DNA of 64,000 nt from Saprospiraceae bacterium. GTDB lineage: Bacteria > Bacteroidota > Bacteroidia > Chitinophagales > Saprospiraceae. The notes under the pieces are model-generated. The model had not been told where the DNA came from, made no database searches, and was given only the letters and a program-made list of their open reading frames with translations. The DNA is taken from the NCBI GenBank assembly GCA_016716335.1, contig JADJWN010000022.1, positions 47,095-111,094 on the forward strand. Direction: 5' to 3'. Shown piece by piece: positions 53,955 through 64,000 of the stretch. Both the position numbers and the translations under genes were made by a program. The number at the start of each line of letters is the position of its first letter. Position 1 is the stretch's first letter.

Positions 53955-56150
53955 ATGCTCCGAATCATTGCCTTTATTTTGGTGTTAAGTACTACTTTTG
54001 CCAACTTTTCATGCAAAAACTCAAACTCAGATATGCTCAATTACAAGGAAAGTAAAATCATGTCTATGACCGGGATAGAAGCCCCGATTGCCGAAAAACA
54101 ACCCAAAGAACTCACCATTCACGGGCATACCCGAATAGATGACTATTACTGGATGATGCTTAGTGATGCCCAAAAAGAAGCAGCCAATCCGGATGCTCAA
54201 ACCCGCAAAGTACTGGATTATCTCAATGCAGAAAATGCATACAGGGAAAAAATGATGGCTCACACGGACAGCTTTCAAAATCGGCTCTTTGAAGAGATCA
54301 AAGGGAGAATCAAGCAAACCGATATGTCGGTGCCTTACAAGGAAAACGGCTATTACTACATCACCGGTATGAAGAAGGTCAGGAATACGCTATACATAGC
54401 CGAAAAAAGACAATCTGGACAATCCGGAAGAAATCCTGCTGAACGTAAATGATCTTGCCAAAAACTATGAATACTTTGCCATAGGCGGCATGGCGGTAAG
54501 CCCTGACAATACACTCCTGGCCTACAGCGAAGATACCGTAAGTCGCAGGCAATACACTATCCGGTTTAAAGATCTCACCACCGGAAAGATGCTGCCTGAT
54601 GTGATCAGCAATACCACCGGAGGTATTGTGTGGGCCAACGATAATAAAACCGTTTTCTATACCAAAAATGATGCAGCTCTGCGATCCTACCAGATTTACA
54701 GACATACTTTGGGTACACCCGTAAGTAATGATAAACTGGTCTGGCATGAAAAAGATGAAACATTCAACACCTACATTTATAAGACTAAGTCCAAAAAATA
54801 CTTAGTCATAGGCTCATCTGCCACCCTGTCTGATGAATACCGGATCCTGGAGGCCGATAACCCCAATGGAGAATTCAGGATGTTTCAGCCAAGAGAGAGA
54901 AAACTGGAATACGATATCAGCCACTATGGAGACCACTGGTATATACGTACCAATAAAGACGGAGCTGAAAATTTCCAAGATCATGATTACCCCGGAATCT
55001 GCCACCACCAAGGAAAACTGGAAGGATCTGATACCCTACGATGCTAAGGTATTGATCGAAGGGGTGGAAGTATTTAAAGATCATATGGTCATATCCGAGC
55101 GAAAGGAAGGTATCACCATGCTGAAAATCAGACCCTGGGATGGAAAGAATGAGCATTACATCAACTTCGGTGAAGAGTCTTATGCGGCATACGTCTCGGT
55201 CAATCCTGATTTTGAAACCGATTTGCTCAGAATAGGATATACATCACTCACCACACCCAACAGTACTTATGACTACAATGTAAAAACCAAGAGCTCACGC
55301 TGTTGAAGCAACAGGAAGTGCTGGGAGATTTTGATAAAACAATTATATCTCTGAAAGGCGAATGGTCAAAGCCAGAGACGGAGTAATGGTACCCATGTCT
55401 ATCGTATATCGCAAAGGATTCAAAAAAGATGGTACCCGACCCGTATTGCTGTATGGCTACGGCTCTTATGGCTACAGCATGGATCCATATTTTTCTTCAG
55501 CCCGATTAAGTCTGCTGGACAGAGGATTTGGATTTGCCATAGCACACATCCGGGGTGGACAGGAGATGGGCAGACAGTGGTATGAAAACGGTAAGTTTTT
55601 CAACAAGAAAAATACTTTTACCGACTTCATAGACTGCGGTGAATATCTTATAAAGGAAAAGTATGCAGCAAAAGATAAACTTTTTGCACAGGGTGGCAGC
55701 GCAGGCGGTCTTCTGATGGGTGCCGTAATGAATATGCGCCCAGATCTATGGAGAGGTGTGATCGCTGCTGTACCTTTTGTAGATGTGGTGACCACCATGC
55801 TTGATGAAAGTATCCCGCTCACAACCGGCGAATTTGATGAATGGGGCAATCCCAAGGATAAAGCCTATTATGAATACATGCTCTCCTACTCTCCTTACGA
55901 TAATGTGGAGGCCAAAGATTATCCTGCTACCCTTGTCACTACAGGATATTGGGACTCACAGGTGCAATACTGGGAACCCGCCAAGTGGGTAGCTAAGCTG
56001 CGGGCTATGAAAACGGACAAAAATCCCTTGCTCTTATACTGCAATATGGATACCGGACATGGAGGTGCATCCGGCAGATTCAAGCGGCTTAGGGAGACTG
56101 CCATGGAGTATGCCTTCCTGCTCGATCTCGCCGGTCTTGGAGAAGATTGA
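53955..56150 (+). CDS. ptrB: Oligopeptidase B-like S9A peptidase, lipoprotein (frameshifted)
   Basis: Serine oligopeptidase cleaving short peptides, typically after basic residues. The N-terminus looks like a lipoprotein signal ([12 protein letters not shown]), then the family opening RIDDYYWM. The propeller and hydrolase domains follow, with catalytic Ser in GGSAGG, Asp in GYWDSQVQ and His in [10 protein letters not shown]. Four single-base indels break the frame: extra A in the run at 54403-54408, extra C at 54975-54976, a base missing near 55290 and another near 55340. The joints are exact ([47 protein letters not shown]). The net change is zero, giving 731 residues. A strong terminator follows at 56169. 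Confidence 0.87.
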
Positions 56151-56168
56151 GTCAAAACTTATGTTCTG

Positions 56169-56202
56169 AAAAGGCAGCCGGTATTTTGGGGCTGCCTTTT
56201 TG
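56169..56202 (+). terminator. Intrinsic terminator after oligopeptidase B
   Basis: AAAAGGCAGCC (56169-56179) pairs perfectly with GGCTGCCTTTT (56190-56200) across a ten-base loop, ending in T. It lies 18 bases after the stop and between convergent genes, so it could serve both strands. Confidence 0.88.
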
Positions 56203-56238
56203 GTATTTATAAGATGGGGAGGATATTATAACAGCCTT

Positions 56239-56679
56239 TTAATTTTCATATTTTTCAGCTTCATCTACCAAAGCCCGAAGGACTCTCAAGATATTCCCGT
56301 TTTCAAACTGCTGTATCATAAAGCCTTCATTAAATCTGTCAGCTCTGATAATCATTGTGATCAATTTGCATAGTGGTATGATTCCCATATTCTCAGGAAT
56401 TTCAGGATGATTTTGCAGGATTTGTCTGCCATCCTGCCATGACGCCCAGTCATATTCTATGAGAAGCGGGATATCACAGGCAAGCTTTCTGAATAATCTT
56501 ACAGGTTCAGATTCTTCCCAGTAAGGAAAACCGAGAGTACCTTCCGGTGTTTTTTCAGGAAGATTCAGCTTGCCGAAGTCTCCGGAAGTTTCTATCTGAC
56601 ATACCAGTTCTTTCAATTGATGTATATTTTTATTCAAAGCAGAATAAATTTCATGAACCGGTCGGTCTTCTTTCCACAT
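56239..56679 (-). CDS. Hypothetical protein, DUF6508-like
   Basis: A 146-residue soluble protein of unknown function. The C-terminal part reads LIEYDWASWQDGRQIL, then LCKLITMIIRADRFNEGFMIQQFENGNILRVLRAL. This resembles the DUF6508 family, whose core has a W near the middle and an RADRF-x-EG motif; the assignment is from memory of that pattern. There is no signal peptide or membrane segment. It lies 80 bases downstream of the HerA-like ATPase gene on the same strand and could share its transcript, but I see no functional link. Confidence 0.65.
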   Translation of the reverse strand: MWKEDRPVHEIYSALNKNIHQLKELVCQIETSGDFGKLNLPEKTPEGTLGFPYWEESEPVRLFRKLACDIPLLIEYDWASWQDGRQILQNHPEIPENMGIIPLCKLITMIIRADRFNEGFMIQQFENGNILRVLRALVDEAEKYEN

Positions 56680-56759
56680 TCTTTATTACAATAACGGTGA
56701 ATTCTGATATATCCCCATATCTGAAGATAAATAGTCCCCTTAAACCATAGGTATTGTAC

Positions 56760-58359
56760 TCAAAAAAACCAGCCTTTATTTCTTGACGAGGTGGACCTTC
56801 GGGTAGTAGTCGTCTTGACACCCAGCACCCCGAGCAATCCGCGGGTGAGTGTGGAGGCAACCGTACGACCTATCTGTCGGGTAGTAGGACTGTCCAACAC
56901 TTTTTCAAAGGTGGACTTTTCCTGTCTTGTGCTTGTGCGGGTACTGCCCTGTGCCTTACTCTGCTGCTCTTTGAGTTTATCCTGTACCTCTTTGCTTTGT
57001 GCTTCCTCTATTTTGGCTGACAGAATCTCATATGCACTCTGTCGGTTGATCACTTCATCATACTTGTGCTTTATTCTGGATTTGCTCATAATCTGATTGA
57101 TCTCCTGTTGGGTCAATACATCCATTCGGGATTGAGGAGCCCTGAGATAACAATGTACCAAAGGGGTCGGAATTCCTTTTTCATTCAATGCAGTAACTAT
57201 CGCCTCTCCTATCCCGAGTTCTGTGAGCAATTGATCCACCACATAATAATCCGAAAGCGGGTAGTTCTGGGCTGTGAGCTTGATGGCCTTTCTGTCATTG
57301 GCTGTAAAAGCCCTCAAGGCATGCTGTACCTTCATACCTAGCTGACTCAGCACTGCATTGGGTACATCGGTGGGATTTTGGGTGACAAAAAACACTCCTA
57401 CCCCTTTGGACCGGATGAGCTTCACAATGGTCTCTATCTGATTGAGCAGTACTTTGGATGCTTCATTAAATATAAGATGCGCTTCATCGATAAACAAGAC
57501 CAACTTGGGTTGGTCAAGGTCTCCTTCTTCAGGAAAAGTGGCATATATCTCAGCCAGAAGCTGCAACCCAAGCATGGTGAAAATAGCTTGGGTTTATCAC
57601 TGATATCCAGTCTACTCTGAGCACCGGATGTAACCCTTACCGGTTCATCCCCTGCATATCATCCACATCAAAGGGCGTTCGCCAAAAAGAGATCTGCACC
57701 CTGCTGCAACAATTCTATTATTTAGCAGAATGGGTACCCACCGAGGCCGTGGAGATCGCACCGTATTCCTGGGTGATTTCTGCCTTGCCTTCATTGGTGA
57801 TATAATTCAGTACTTTCTTCATATCATCGAGATCCAGCAAGGGCAACTGGTTATCATCACAATACTTAAATATCATGGCTACGATGCCGCCTTGTGTATC
57901 GTTGAGATCCAGTATTTTGGAAAACAACACAGGACCAAATTCGGATACCGTGGCTCTCAGTCTCAATCCGCTGTCATGCGAAAGACTCAGAAACTCCACC
58001 GGGCTGCTATCTGGTGTAAATGGCAGGCCTATGTGCTGATGTCTTTCCTCGATTTTTGCATTGCTCTCTCCCTTGGCTGCCACACCACTGAGGTCACCTT
58101 TGATATCCATTACCAGACTGGGGACTCCCTTGGCTGAGAGTTGCTCTATAATGATCTGGAGTGTCTTGGTTTTTCCGGTACCGGTGGCACCCGCAATCAG
58201 GCCGTGTCTGTTAAGTGTCTTGAGCGGGATACGTATAAATGCATCTGTCATAACTTCCCCGTTCAATTTAGGTGCTCCCAGAATAATGGAATCCCCTTTG
58301 AAGGTGTATGCATTGGTGATTTCTTCTCTGAATTTCTGTGCCTTTGTCATGGATATCAA
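56760..58359 (-). CDS. HerA-like (DUF853) P-loop ATPase (frameshifted)
   Basis: Predicted DNA-translocase-like ATPase of the HerA/FtsK clan, DUF853 family, function unproven. The first part (58359 to 57718) has Walker A GATGTGKTKT and VMDIKGDLSG. The last part (57575 to 56760) has Walker B LVLFIDEAHLI, the sensor-like FFVTQNPTDVP and a coiled, charged tail ending in a basic RSTSSRNKGWFF. Between them (57576-57717) the sequence is readable only by switching frames: VGTI, IIELLQQGADLFFGERPFDVDD, GKGYI, VLRVTD, DKPKLFST. At least five indels are needed. One gene of about 530 residues is the likely original. The cluster of indels may be sequencing error or decay. Confidence 0.8.
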
Positions 58360-58440
58360 TGTTTAATAAGTAGCGAAAATATATAATTTCTGATATTTAT
58401 ACTCAATTTTCTCACAATAGTCAGTCAGGTACAGATACTT

Positions 58441-59109
58441 TCACCTTTGGAGCACATTCTCCAGAATATTCCTGCGGAGTATGCCCTGAAATTCTTTTCC
58501 GGAAATAAATTCTCCACCCAGGCTCTGAAGGTAAGGATTGGGCTGCTGGCAGTCAATCAGAAGAAAACCATCAGATTCAAGTTTTTGGGCCAGACTGATA
58601 AACCCGAATTTGGAGGCGTTGGGTAGCAGGCTGAACATGGATTCTCCAAAAAACACCTTTCCGATTACTACACCGTATAAGCCACCTGCAAGTTCATCCC
58701 CTTTCCATACTTCTACTGACCAGGCATGACCCATCTCATGAAGCCGGATGTAAGCGCTGACAATATCCTCATTGATCCATGTGCCATCCTGATCCCGGCG
58801 TGGTACCAGCTGACAAAACCGTATGACTGACTCAAAATGGGTATTGTAGGTGACCCGGTATTTCCCCTGATTAAAATAAGATCGGATACTTTTTGGAATT
58901 TTTACTCTCGATGGGAATATCACAAATCTCGGATCCGGACACCACCACAATACAGGTTCATGGGCATTATACCATGGAAATATGCCGAAGGTGTAGGCCA
59001 ATATCAATCTTTCAGTAGAAAGTGATCCTCCTGCCGCCAGCAATCCGGAGTGCCTCACCACAGAAGGATGAGGAAAATAAATGTAAGTATCCGATAAATA
59101 AAAGGACAT
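58441..59109 (-). CDS. aat: Leucyl/phenylalanyl-tRNA--protein transferase
   Basis: Adds Leu or Phe from aminoacyl-tRNA to proteins that begin with Lys or Arg, creating N-degrons for ClpS/ClpAP. The 222-residue sequence has the family blocks GLLAAGGSLSTERL, YTFGIFPWYN, WWCPDPRFVIFP, GTWINEDIVSAYIRLHEMGHAWSVE (given in part here as INEDIVSAY and GHAWSVE), GGLYGVVIG, FFGESMFS and NASKFG. Length is typical. clpS, which encodes the adaptor that reads these degrons, lies 59 bases upstream on the same strand, making a complete tagging-and-recognition pair. A terminator-like hairpin sits between them. Confidence 0.95.
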   Translation of the reverse strand: MSFYLSDTYIYFPHPSVVRHSGLLAAGGSLSTERLILAYTFGIFPWYNAHEPVLWWCPDPRFVIFPSRVKIPKSIRSYFNQGKYRVTYNTHFESVIRFCQLVPRRDQDGTWINEDIVSAYIRLHEMGHAWSVEVWKGDELAGGLYGVVIGKVFFGESMFSLLPNASKFGFISLAQKLESDGFLLIDCQQPNPYLQSLGGEFISGKEFQGILRRNILENVLQR

Positions 59110-59143
59110 AAAAAGAAACAGCAGCCATTCTGGTGACTGCTGT
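59110..59143 (-). terminator. Terminator or attenuator between clpS and aat
   Basis: On the minus strand ACAGCAG pairs with CTGCTGT (59137-59143 with 59118-59124), with an inner CCA/TGG pair, followed by TTTCTTTTT. The T-run reaches the aat start codon. It could end clpS transcripts, act as an attenuator for aat, or mask the aat ribosome site. Confidence 0.65.
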
Positions 59144-59168
59144 CCGTTTAATTATATAATGATTAAAC

Positions 59169-59468
59169 TTAATCTTCAACCAAAGTTTCTATCACGGCTG
59201 AAAGACCCCTATCCACCAGAGCATCCTTCATCGGCTTCAGTGTATCCAAAGGACCGGTCTTGACGGTAGCCTTTCCTTTGAAATGAATCAAAAGCGAAAG
59301 CTGCTCCGACTGTTCCTGTGTGTGATTACAAACTTCCATGAAACATTGAATCACCCAGTCAAAAGTATTGAAATCATCATTATATACAATAATGTGTGAT
59401 TGCTGTCCGACTCCGGTAATGTCTTCCGTCAATACATCTTCCAACTCGTCAAACTGATTCTGATTCAT
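59169..59468 (-). CDS. clpS: ATP-dependent Clp protease adaptor ClpS
   Basis: Cytosolic adaptor that binds N-degron residues and delivers proteins to the Clp protease. The 99-residue protein has an unstructured N-terminus (to about residue 25), then IIVYNDDFNTFDWVI, the binding-pocket segment found in all ClpS, followed by a helix with the conserved H and the segment LIHFKGKATV where most ClpS have IH..G...V. Length fits the family. It precedes aat by 59 bases on the same strand, consistent with the N-degron pathway. The ClpA/ClpC unfoldase is not in this window. Confidence 0.93.
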   Translation of the reverse strand: MNQNQFDELEDVLTEDITGVGQQSHIIVYNDDFNTFDWVIQCFMEVCNHTQEQSEQLSLLIHFKGKATVKTGPLDTLKPMKDALVDRGLSAVIETLVED

Positions 59469-59511
59469 ACGGTTTCGATATTTTGAAAATGAATAATAAC
59501 TTTTGTTATAA

Positions 59512-59982
59512 TCAGTTCAATCGGTTTAAAGTTTCATTTATGGCTGCAAAATTAGGAATTTCCCCTGCATTATCCAATACTTCCGCATATTGTATCACCC
59601 GATTTTTATCGATTACAAATGCAGATCTTTTGGACACTCCTCTCATGCCGAGGACAAACTCATCATACAGACTACCATAAAGTGCCGATACTTCCTTATT
59701 GAAGTCTGACAACAAAGGAAACTCCAAATTGAGACTCTCCTTAAACTTTGCCAGTGTGAACAAGGAGTCCACTGATATGGCCAATACTTCTGCATTGACA
59801 TCTTCAAACTCTTTTTTATGGTCTCTCACACTGCAGAGCTCTGTAGTACAGGTACCGGTAAAAGCCAACGGAAAGAAGAGTAAAACAACATTCTTTCCCC
59901 GGTAATCAGAAAGTCTTACATCTTGTTTTTCAGAGGATTTCAGTACAAAATCCGGTGCCGTATCTCCGATTTTCAATGCCAT
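59512..59982 (-). CDS. Peroxiredoxin (AhpE/Prx5-like)
   Basis: Thiol peroxidase that reduces hydrogen peroxide and organic peroxides in the cytosol. I chose ATG at 59980-59982 (protein [12 protein letters not shown]), which gives 156 residues; the frame is open further upstream to 60156 but the extra 58 residues are basic, unlike the family, and overlap the next gene. The peroxidatic Cys lies in [13 protein letters not shown], with the conserved Arg in [13 protein letters not shown] second Cys three residues after the TTE (ELC) may be the resolving Cys. The gene is divergent from the EamA transporter. Confidence 0.9.
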   Translation of the reverse strand: MALKIGDTAPDFVLKSSEKQDVRLSDYRGKNVVLLFFPLAFTGTCTTELCSVRDHKKEFEDVNAEVLAISVDSLFTLAKFKESLNLEFPLLSDFNKEVSALYGSLYDEFVLGMRGVSKRSAFVIDKNRVIQYAEVLDNAGEIPNFAAINETLNRLN

Positions 59983-60128
59983 GGTTATTGATTTTAATTT
60001 TTGCTTGAATAAAATTTTTGTCGAAAAAGTATGGAACAAATGATTAACCGATATTGATTTGCTCCATCTCCTTTTTTTAAACGACAATTTTCGCCAATAA
60101 ATAGTTATTTTGCAAAAATGTTTAGTCC

Positions 60129-61022
60129 GTGACCCTGAATAACAAAACTGTGGCATTGATTCAAGTGCATATCGCAGTATTTCTTTATGGATTTACAGCT
60201 ATATTGGGTCATTTGATACAATTGCCGGCAGTGAATCTGGTCTGGTGGCGGGTACTGATCACTTGTCTGAGTTTACTGATATTCATTCAGTGGGGAAAAT
60301 CATTGAAGACTATTCCTCCCGCTTACCTGAAGAAATACATTTTTATCGGGTGTCTGGTAGGGTTGCACTGGATATGCTTTTATGGTGCCATCAAATTGTC
60401 CAATGCCTCTATTGCGCTTATCTGCATGGCCACCACATCATTTTTTACTGCCTTTATTGAGCCAGTAGCACTCCGCAAAAAATTCAGCAGACTGGAGATT
60501 ACTTTGGGTATGCTCATCATTCCCGGTATGGCTCTTGTAGTCAACAGCACTGAATGGCACCATCGTCAGGGAATTGTCGTGGGGCTGCTTGCAGCACTGC
60601 TTGCGGCGTGGTTTGCTGTATTGAATAAAAAATATATCAGCAATGCCGATCCTTACAGCATCACCTTTACCGAACTGGGCAGTGCATGGCTCATGCTTAG
60701 TGTCATCATCACAGGTCTGTATATTTATGAACCCCAAAATTCAGCCTTCATGCCACCTGCATGGAGTGACTGGCTATACCTTACAGTGTTGTCATTATTG
60801 TGTACTACACTGGCATATGTGCTTTCACTCAAAGCTCTCAGGCACATCTCGGCTTTCAATTCAAACCTCATCATCAATCTTGAGCCAGTGTACGGCATCT
60901 TACTGGCTGCCATGATATTGAAGGAACATAAAAGCCTGAATATTCAGTTTTATTCGGGAGCAGTCATTATAATTGCAGCAGTACTTGCCTATCCTTTTTT
61001 AGTAAGACGTAAAATCAAATAA
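60129..61022 (+). CDS. EamA/DMT-family transporter
   Basis: Inner-membrane permease of the drug/metabolite transporter superfamily. The 297-residue protein has about ten hydrophobic segments in two five-helix EamA repeats, including [15 protein letters not shown] at the N-terminus, [26 protein letters not shown] and, in the second repeat, [19 protein letters not shown] with the EP motif typical of EamA. The start is GTG at 60129; no closer ATG fits. It is followed two bases later by the methyltransferase, so these two are probably one operon. Substrate is unknown. Confidence 0.88.
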   Translation: MTLNNKTVALIQVHIAVFLYGFTAILGHLIQLPAVNLVWWRVLITCLSLLIFIQWGKSLKTIPPAYLKKYIFIGCLVGLHWICFYGAIKLSNASIALICMATTSFFTAFIEPVALRKKFSRLEITLGMLIIPGMALVVNSTEWHHRQGIVVGLLAALLAAWFAVLNKKYISNADPYSITFTELGSAWLMLSVIITGLYIYEPQNSAFMPPAWSDWLYLTVLSLLCTTLAYVLSLKALRHISAFNSNLIINLEPVYGILLAAMILKEHKSLNIQFYSGAVIIIAAVLAYPFLVRRKIK

Positions 61023-61024
61023 TC

Positions 61025-61666
61025 ATGGACATGATATCCACCACCGAGCAACTATACGAATACTGTGAAACCCATTCTACGGCGGAAGACCGGGTTTTGG
61101 CAATACTGAACAGGGAAACCCATATCAAAACCCTGGCCCCCAATATGCTCTCCGGTCATCTGCAAGGCAATCTGCTCACTATGGTCAGCATGATGATGCA
61201 ACCCGGACTCATTTTAGAAATCGGCACCTTCACCGGATATTCGGCTATATGTCTTGCCAAAGGACTCAGGCAAGGTGGCAGGCTGATTTCCATAGATATC
61301 AGCGAAGACTACCGGCATATGGCGGAAAAGGCAATTTGTGAAGCAGGACTGGAAACTTGCATAGAACTAATCACGGCAGATGCCAAAAAGATAATTCATG
61401 ATATTCAGGAAAAAATTGACCTCGTATTCATAGATGCCGACAAGGAGGCATATCTGGAATATTATCATATGGTAAAACCCAAAATGCGTCCAGGAGGTGT
61501 GATCATAGCTGACAATGTACTGTGGAAGGGCAAGGTGCTGGATGCAGATATGGATAAAAAGACCAGAGCTTTGCATGAGTTCAATGCACACATCCGTCAG
61601 GACCAGGATGTGTTCAGCCTGATTTTACCTATCAGGGACGGGCTGAATATTGTGATGATAAGATAA
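61025..61666 (+). CDS. Class I SAM-dependent O-methyltransferase (Methyltransf_3)
   Basis: Metal-dependent, catechol-type O-methyltransferase family, cytosolic. The 213-residue protein has [13 protein letters not shown] typical of the Bacteroidota subgroup, the SAM loop [15 protein letters not shown], the acidic end of strand two in LISIDISED, the metal-site segment [15 protein letters not shown] and the second metal region [10 protein letters not shown]. Length and motif order match the family. It starts two bases after the EamA stop. The natural acceptor is unknown; small phenolics are likely from family knowledge. Confidence 0.9.
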   Translation: MDMISTTEQLYEYCETHSTAEDRVLAILNRETHIKTLAPNMLSGHLQGNLLTMVSMMMQPGLILEIGTFTGYSAICLAKGLRQGGRLISIDISEDYRHMAEKAICEAGLETCIELITADAKKIIHDIQEKIDLVFIDADKEAYLEYYHMVKPKMRPGGVIIADNVLWKGKVLDADMDKKTRALHEFNAHIRQDQDVFSLILPIRDGLNIVMIR

Positions 61667-61721
61667 GTAATTTTTTGAATGGTAAAATCTTGGGAAATTA
61701 CCCCATCTGAAAATAATATAA

Positions 61722-61760
61722 AATGAAAGGGGCGACATCCATGCAGAATATCGCCCTTCT
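61722..61760 (-). terminator. Intrinsic terminator of rpmH
   Basis: On the minus strand AAGGGCGA pairs with TCGCCCCTT (core GGGCGA 61730-61735 with 61751-61756), followed by a T-rich stretch. It begins about 24 bases after the corrected L34 stop and lies inside the apparent run-on frame, which argues that the run-on is not real. Confidence 0.75.
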
Positions 61761-61783
61761 TTGTATTACACCGATTAACTAAC

Positions 61784-61941
61784 TTATACTTTGGATTTTT
61801 CTCGTCAGATACTGTCAGTTTATATCTGCCTCTGGCTCTTCTTTTGGCCAATACTCTTCTGCCATTCTTGGTAGCCATCCTGGCCCTGAATCCATGCTTA
61901 TTGACTCTTTTTCTCTTTGATGGCTGATATGTACGTTTCAT
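61784..61941 (-). CDS. rpmH: 50S ribosomal protein L34 (3' frameshift)
   Basis: Small basic protein of the large ribosomal subunit. [17 protein letters not shown] and the [16 protein letters not shown] segment are diagnostic. As written the frame runs on to 61597 (114 residues), far beyond the family length. Adding one A to the five-A run (61796-61800 as T on the plus strand) gives a tail EKKSKV and a stop at 61784-61786, for 52 residues, the normal Bacteroidota size. The run-on part also crosses the terminator and the methyltransferase 3' end. The gene is clear; the end is a corrected reading. Confidence 0.93.
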
Positions 61942-62088
61942 TACTTTTCGTTTTTAAAGATTCACACTTTTTTAAAAAGAGCGGCAAAGGTACACTTTCT
62001 CTGCCAACTATCCTAATTCCTGTCAAAAAAATATTTTAAAAAATGATGACTATTGCTATTCTCCTGGACTGACAACAAGTTTGACTTA

Positions 62089-63822
62089 TCAGCCATTCAT
62101 GGACATCAGAAACTCCTCATTCGTTGTAGTACCCACCATATACTTTTTCACAAACTCGATCGCTTCATCCGGTTTCATGTCGGCAAGGTGATTGCGCAGG
62201 ACAAATAACCGCTGCAGCATGGCCTCCTCGATGAGCAGCTCTTCCCTACGGGTACTGGACCTGGTGATATCTATAGCCGGATACATACGCTTGTTGGCCA
62301 AAGACCGGTCAAGCTGCAATTCCATATTACCGGTACCCTTAAACTCTTCGAAGATCACCTCATCCATTTTGGACCCTGTATCAATAAGGGCAGTAGCCAG
62401 GATGGTCAGGGAGCCTCCGCCTTCAATATTTCGGGCAGCACCGAAGAATTTTTTGGGTTTGTGGAGTGCATTGGCTTCTACCCCACCCGACAGTACTCTT
62501 CCGCTCGTAGGCGCTACGGTATTGTAGGCTCTCGCCAGACGTGTGATGGAGTCCAGCAATACCACTACATCATGGCCGCACTCTACCAGTCTTTTGGCTT
62601 TCTCCAGCACAATCCCTGCTACCCGCACATGATTATCCGCAGGTTCATCAAAGGTGCTGGCTATCACCTCTGCATGCACGGAGCGTCTCATATCTGTGAC
62701 TTCCTCCGGTCTTTCGTCTATGAGCAATACGATCAGATAGCATTCGGGGTGATTGTCAGCTATGGCATTGGCGATATCTTTGAGCAGGAAGGTCTTACCG
62801 GTTTTGGGCTGTGCCACGATAAGTCCCCGCTGACCTTTTCCAATAGGTGTAAACAAGTCTATCATCCTGTTGCCATAATCTTTTCCGGCAGGATGGGTAG
62901 CCAGCTTAAACTTTTCATTGGGAAAAAGCGGAGTCAGATAATCAAACGGCACTCTCTCTTTGAGTTTTGCGGGTTCCAATCCATTGATTCTTGAAACTTT
63001 CAACAGAGCGAAATACTTTTCACCATCTTTTGGCGGACGGATAGATCCCAATACTGTATCTCCGGTCTTTAATCCGAAAAGTTTGATTTGTGAAGGCGAA
63101 ACGTATATATCATCCGGAGAGGAGAGATAATTGTAATCAGAAGAGCGCAAAAATCCGTAACCATCCGTCATGAGCTCCAGTATCCCTTCACTCTCTATGA
63201 CACCGTCAAGGTCAGCCGTAAACTTAGGTCCCTCTTCCTTGGGTGGTTCAGGCTTTTCCTGTTTTTGGGCATTAGGCCTGTATTCCGCATAAGGATTGCC
63301 TGCCTGCTTTTTATCTTTGTTAAAGTCCTTCTTTTCAAATTTCCTGTCGTGCTGTCTGAACTCCTTTTTATCCGCCTTATCTGCTTCTTCAGACTTATCT
63401 TTGGCAGTGTCCTCTGCCGGGCTTTCTTCCGGTGCTACAACAGCTTCGGATAATTCCACCTTTTGAGGTGCCTTTTTGATTCTGGTTCTGGTTCTTTTAC
63501 TACCGTCAGCATCATTGGTATCTTCTGCGGAAACGGGCGAATCAGTGGCAGGGGTAAGTGATTCTTCAGGTTCCGGATCGGCAGTCTGTCTGGAGGGCTT
63601 TCTGCCTCTTTTTGAAGGAGATTTCTCCGGAATCACCGCTTTTTCTGTAGCCATAGGAGGCATAGATGCGGTTTTTTTGCCCTGGAGCGCCTGTTCATCC
63701 AGTATTTTATATACAAGGTCCTGCTTACTTAGTTTTTTGTAGTTGTCAAGACCTAATTTTTCAGCAACTTCTCTCAATTCAGGAACGAGCATATCGTTCA
63801 ACTGTAATATGTCATACATCAT
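62089..63822 (-). CDS. rho: Transcription termination factor Rho
   Basis: Hexameric RNA helicase that ends transcription at unstructured C-rich RNA. The 577-residue protein has the N-terminal Rho SAP-like domain (about 5-45), then an insertion of about 150 residues rich in K, E, D and P, typical of Bacteroidota Rho. The RNA-binding cold-shock-like domain ([14 protein letters not shown]) starts near 215. The ATPase core includes [12 protein letters not shown] (Walker A), [16 protein letters not shown] (Walker B) and [21 protein letters not shown]. Start ATG at 63820-63822 is followed by a second Met. The many low-structure surface-gene transcripts here would depend on it or on hairpins, as seen. 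Confidence 0.97.
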   Translation of the reverse strand: MMYDILQLNDMLVPELREVAEKLGLDNYKKLSKQDLVYKILDEQALQGKKTASMPPMATEKAVIPEKSPSKRGRKPSRQTADPEPEESLTPATDSPVSAEDTNDADGSKRTRTRIKKAPQKVELSEAVVAPEESPAEDTAKDKSEEADKADKKEFRQHDRKFEKKDFNKDKKQAGNPYAEYRPNAQKQEKPEPPKEEGPKFTADLDGVIESEGILELMTDGYGFLRSSDYNYLSSPDDIYVSPSQIKLFGLKTGDTVLGSIRPPKDGEKYFALLKVSRINGLEPAKLKERVPFDYLTPLFPNEKFKLATHPAGKDYGNRMIDLFTPIGKGQRGLIVAQPKTGKTFLLKDIANAIADNHPECYLIVLLIDERPEEVTDMRRSVHAEVIASTFDEPADNHVRVAGIVLEKAKRLVECGHDVVVLLDSITRLARAYNTVAPTSGRVLSGGVEANALHKPKKFFGAARNIEGGGSLTILATALIDTGSKMDEVIFEEFKGTGNMELQLDRSLANKRMYPAIDITRSSTRREELLIEEAMLQRLFVLRNHLADMKPDEAIEFVKKYMVGTTTNEEFLMSMNG

Positions 63823-64000
63823 GTAAAACCAAAATTTTAATCAAAAACCAATTATAATTCATTGAAAAAATAACTCATCAAAACTGCTAATGGCATCAGT
63901 CCCGCAAATCCGGGTAGAGAAGTAAAATGCAGTGATTTGGAATTGAATATAAAGTGAAAGACAAACGAGATTCTGTATTGAAAAAAGTAAAATTAAAGAA
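63823..64000. other. Upstream region of rho
   Basis: The last 178 bases are AT-rich with no open frame I would call on either strand. They should contain the rho promoter and leader. Rho genes are often autoregulated by a leader, but I see no structure here that shows it. Confidence 0.4.

Noticed and set aside
60000..60156. N-terminal extension of the peroxiredoxin to 214 residues
   Set aside because: The extra residues do not resemble the family, and ATG at 59980-59982 gives the standard start [12 protein letters not shown].
61597..61783. Long C-terminal extension of L34
   Set aside because: It crosses a terminator and the methyltransferase 3' end, and adding one base restores the normal 52-residue protein.

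Overview
The window is from a Bacteroidota chromosome. Three things point there: Tat- or Sec-exported proteins ending in type IX secretion (T9SS) sorting domains, gliding-type CHU_C and Por-type C-termini, and Rho and L34 proteins of Bacteroidota form. Multi-kilobase Ig/PKD-like surface proteins and the TPR-histidine kinase style suggest a Saprospiria or Chitinophagia-like lineage, but that is inference. I saw no rRNA, tRNA or CRISPR array.

Layout. 0-6 kb: uridine kinase and a nucleoside transporter, divergently arranged, then a CPBP protease, cdsA and psd (phospholipid synthesis), then a GH109-like oxidoreductase/glycosidase. 6.4-8.8 kb: a TPR sensor kinase and NarL-type regulator. 8.9-13.6 kb: two secreted proteins, one with a T9SS tail and one with phage-fibre-like repeats. 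14.2-16.3 kb: glyA coupled to an acyltransferase-like gene. 16.5-51.5 kb: three giant surface-protein genes, all on the minus strand. 52.5-64 kb: MATE transporter, oligopeptidase B, DUF6508-like protein, HerA/DUF853 ATPase, aat and clpS (N-degron pathway), peroxiredoxin, EamA transporter, O-methyltransferase, rpmH and rho.

The centre is the most interesting part. Three paralogous secreted proteins share an N-terminal module of about 190 residues that I cannot assign to a named family. Each then carries a different repeat array and a different C-terminus: 79 or so 69-residue Ig-like units plus CHU_C (type B) in the first, about 180-residue repeats plus SdrD-B domains and a Por tail (type A) in the second, and 14 BIG2-like units plus an unassigned acidic-loop C-terminus in the third. 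Two of them, and probably all three, have their own intrinsic terminator. The first is about 19 kb and would encode about 6,323 residues once nine indel sites are reconciled. The third is split, exactly and in frame, by a 1,467-bp IS110-family element of the IS1111 type. The long right end of that element is a candidate for a guide (bridge/seek) RNA.

A quality warning applies throughout. Single-base indels, mostly in short homopolymers, break cdsA, the response regulator, rpmH, oligopeptidase B, the DUF853 ATPase, the transposase and two of the giant genes. Because essential genes are hit and each frame is restored by one base, most are probably sequencing or consensus errors, not decay.
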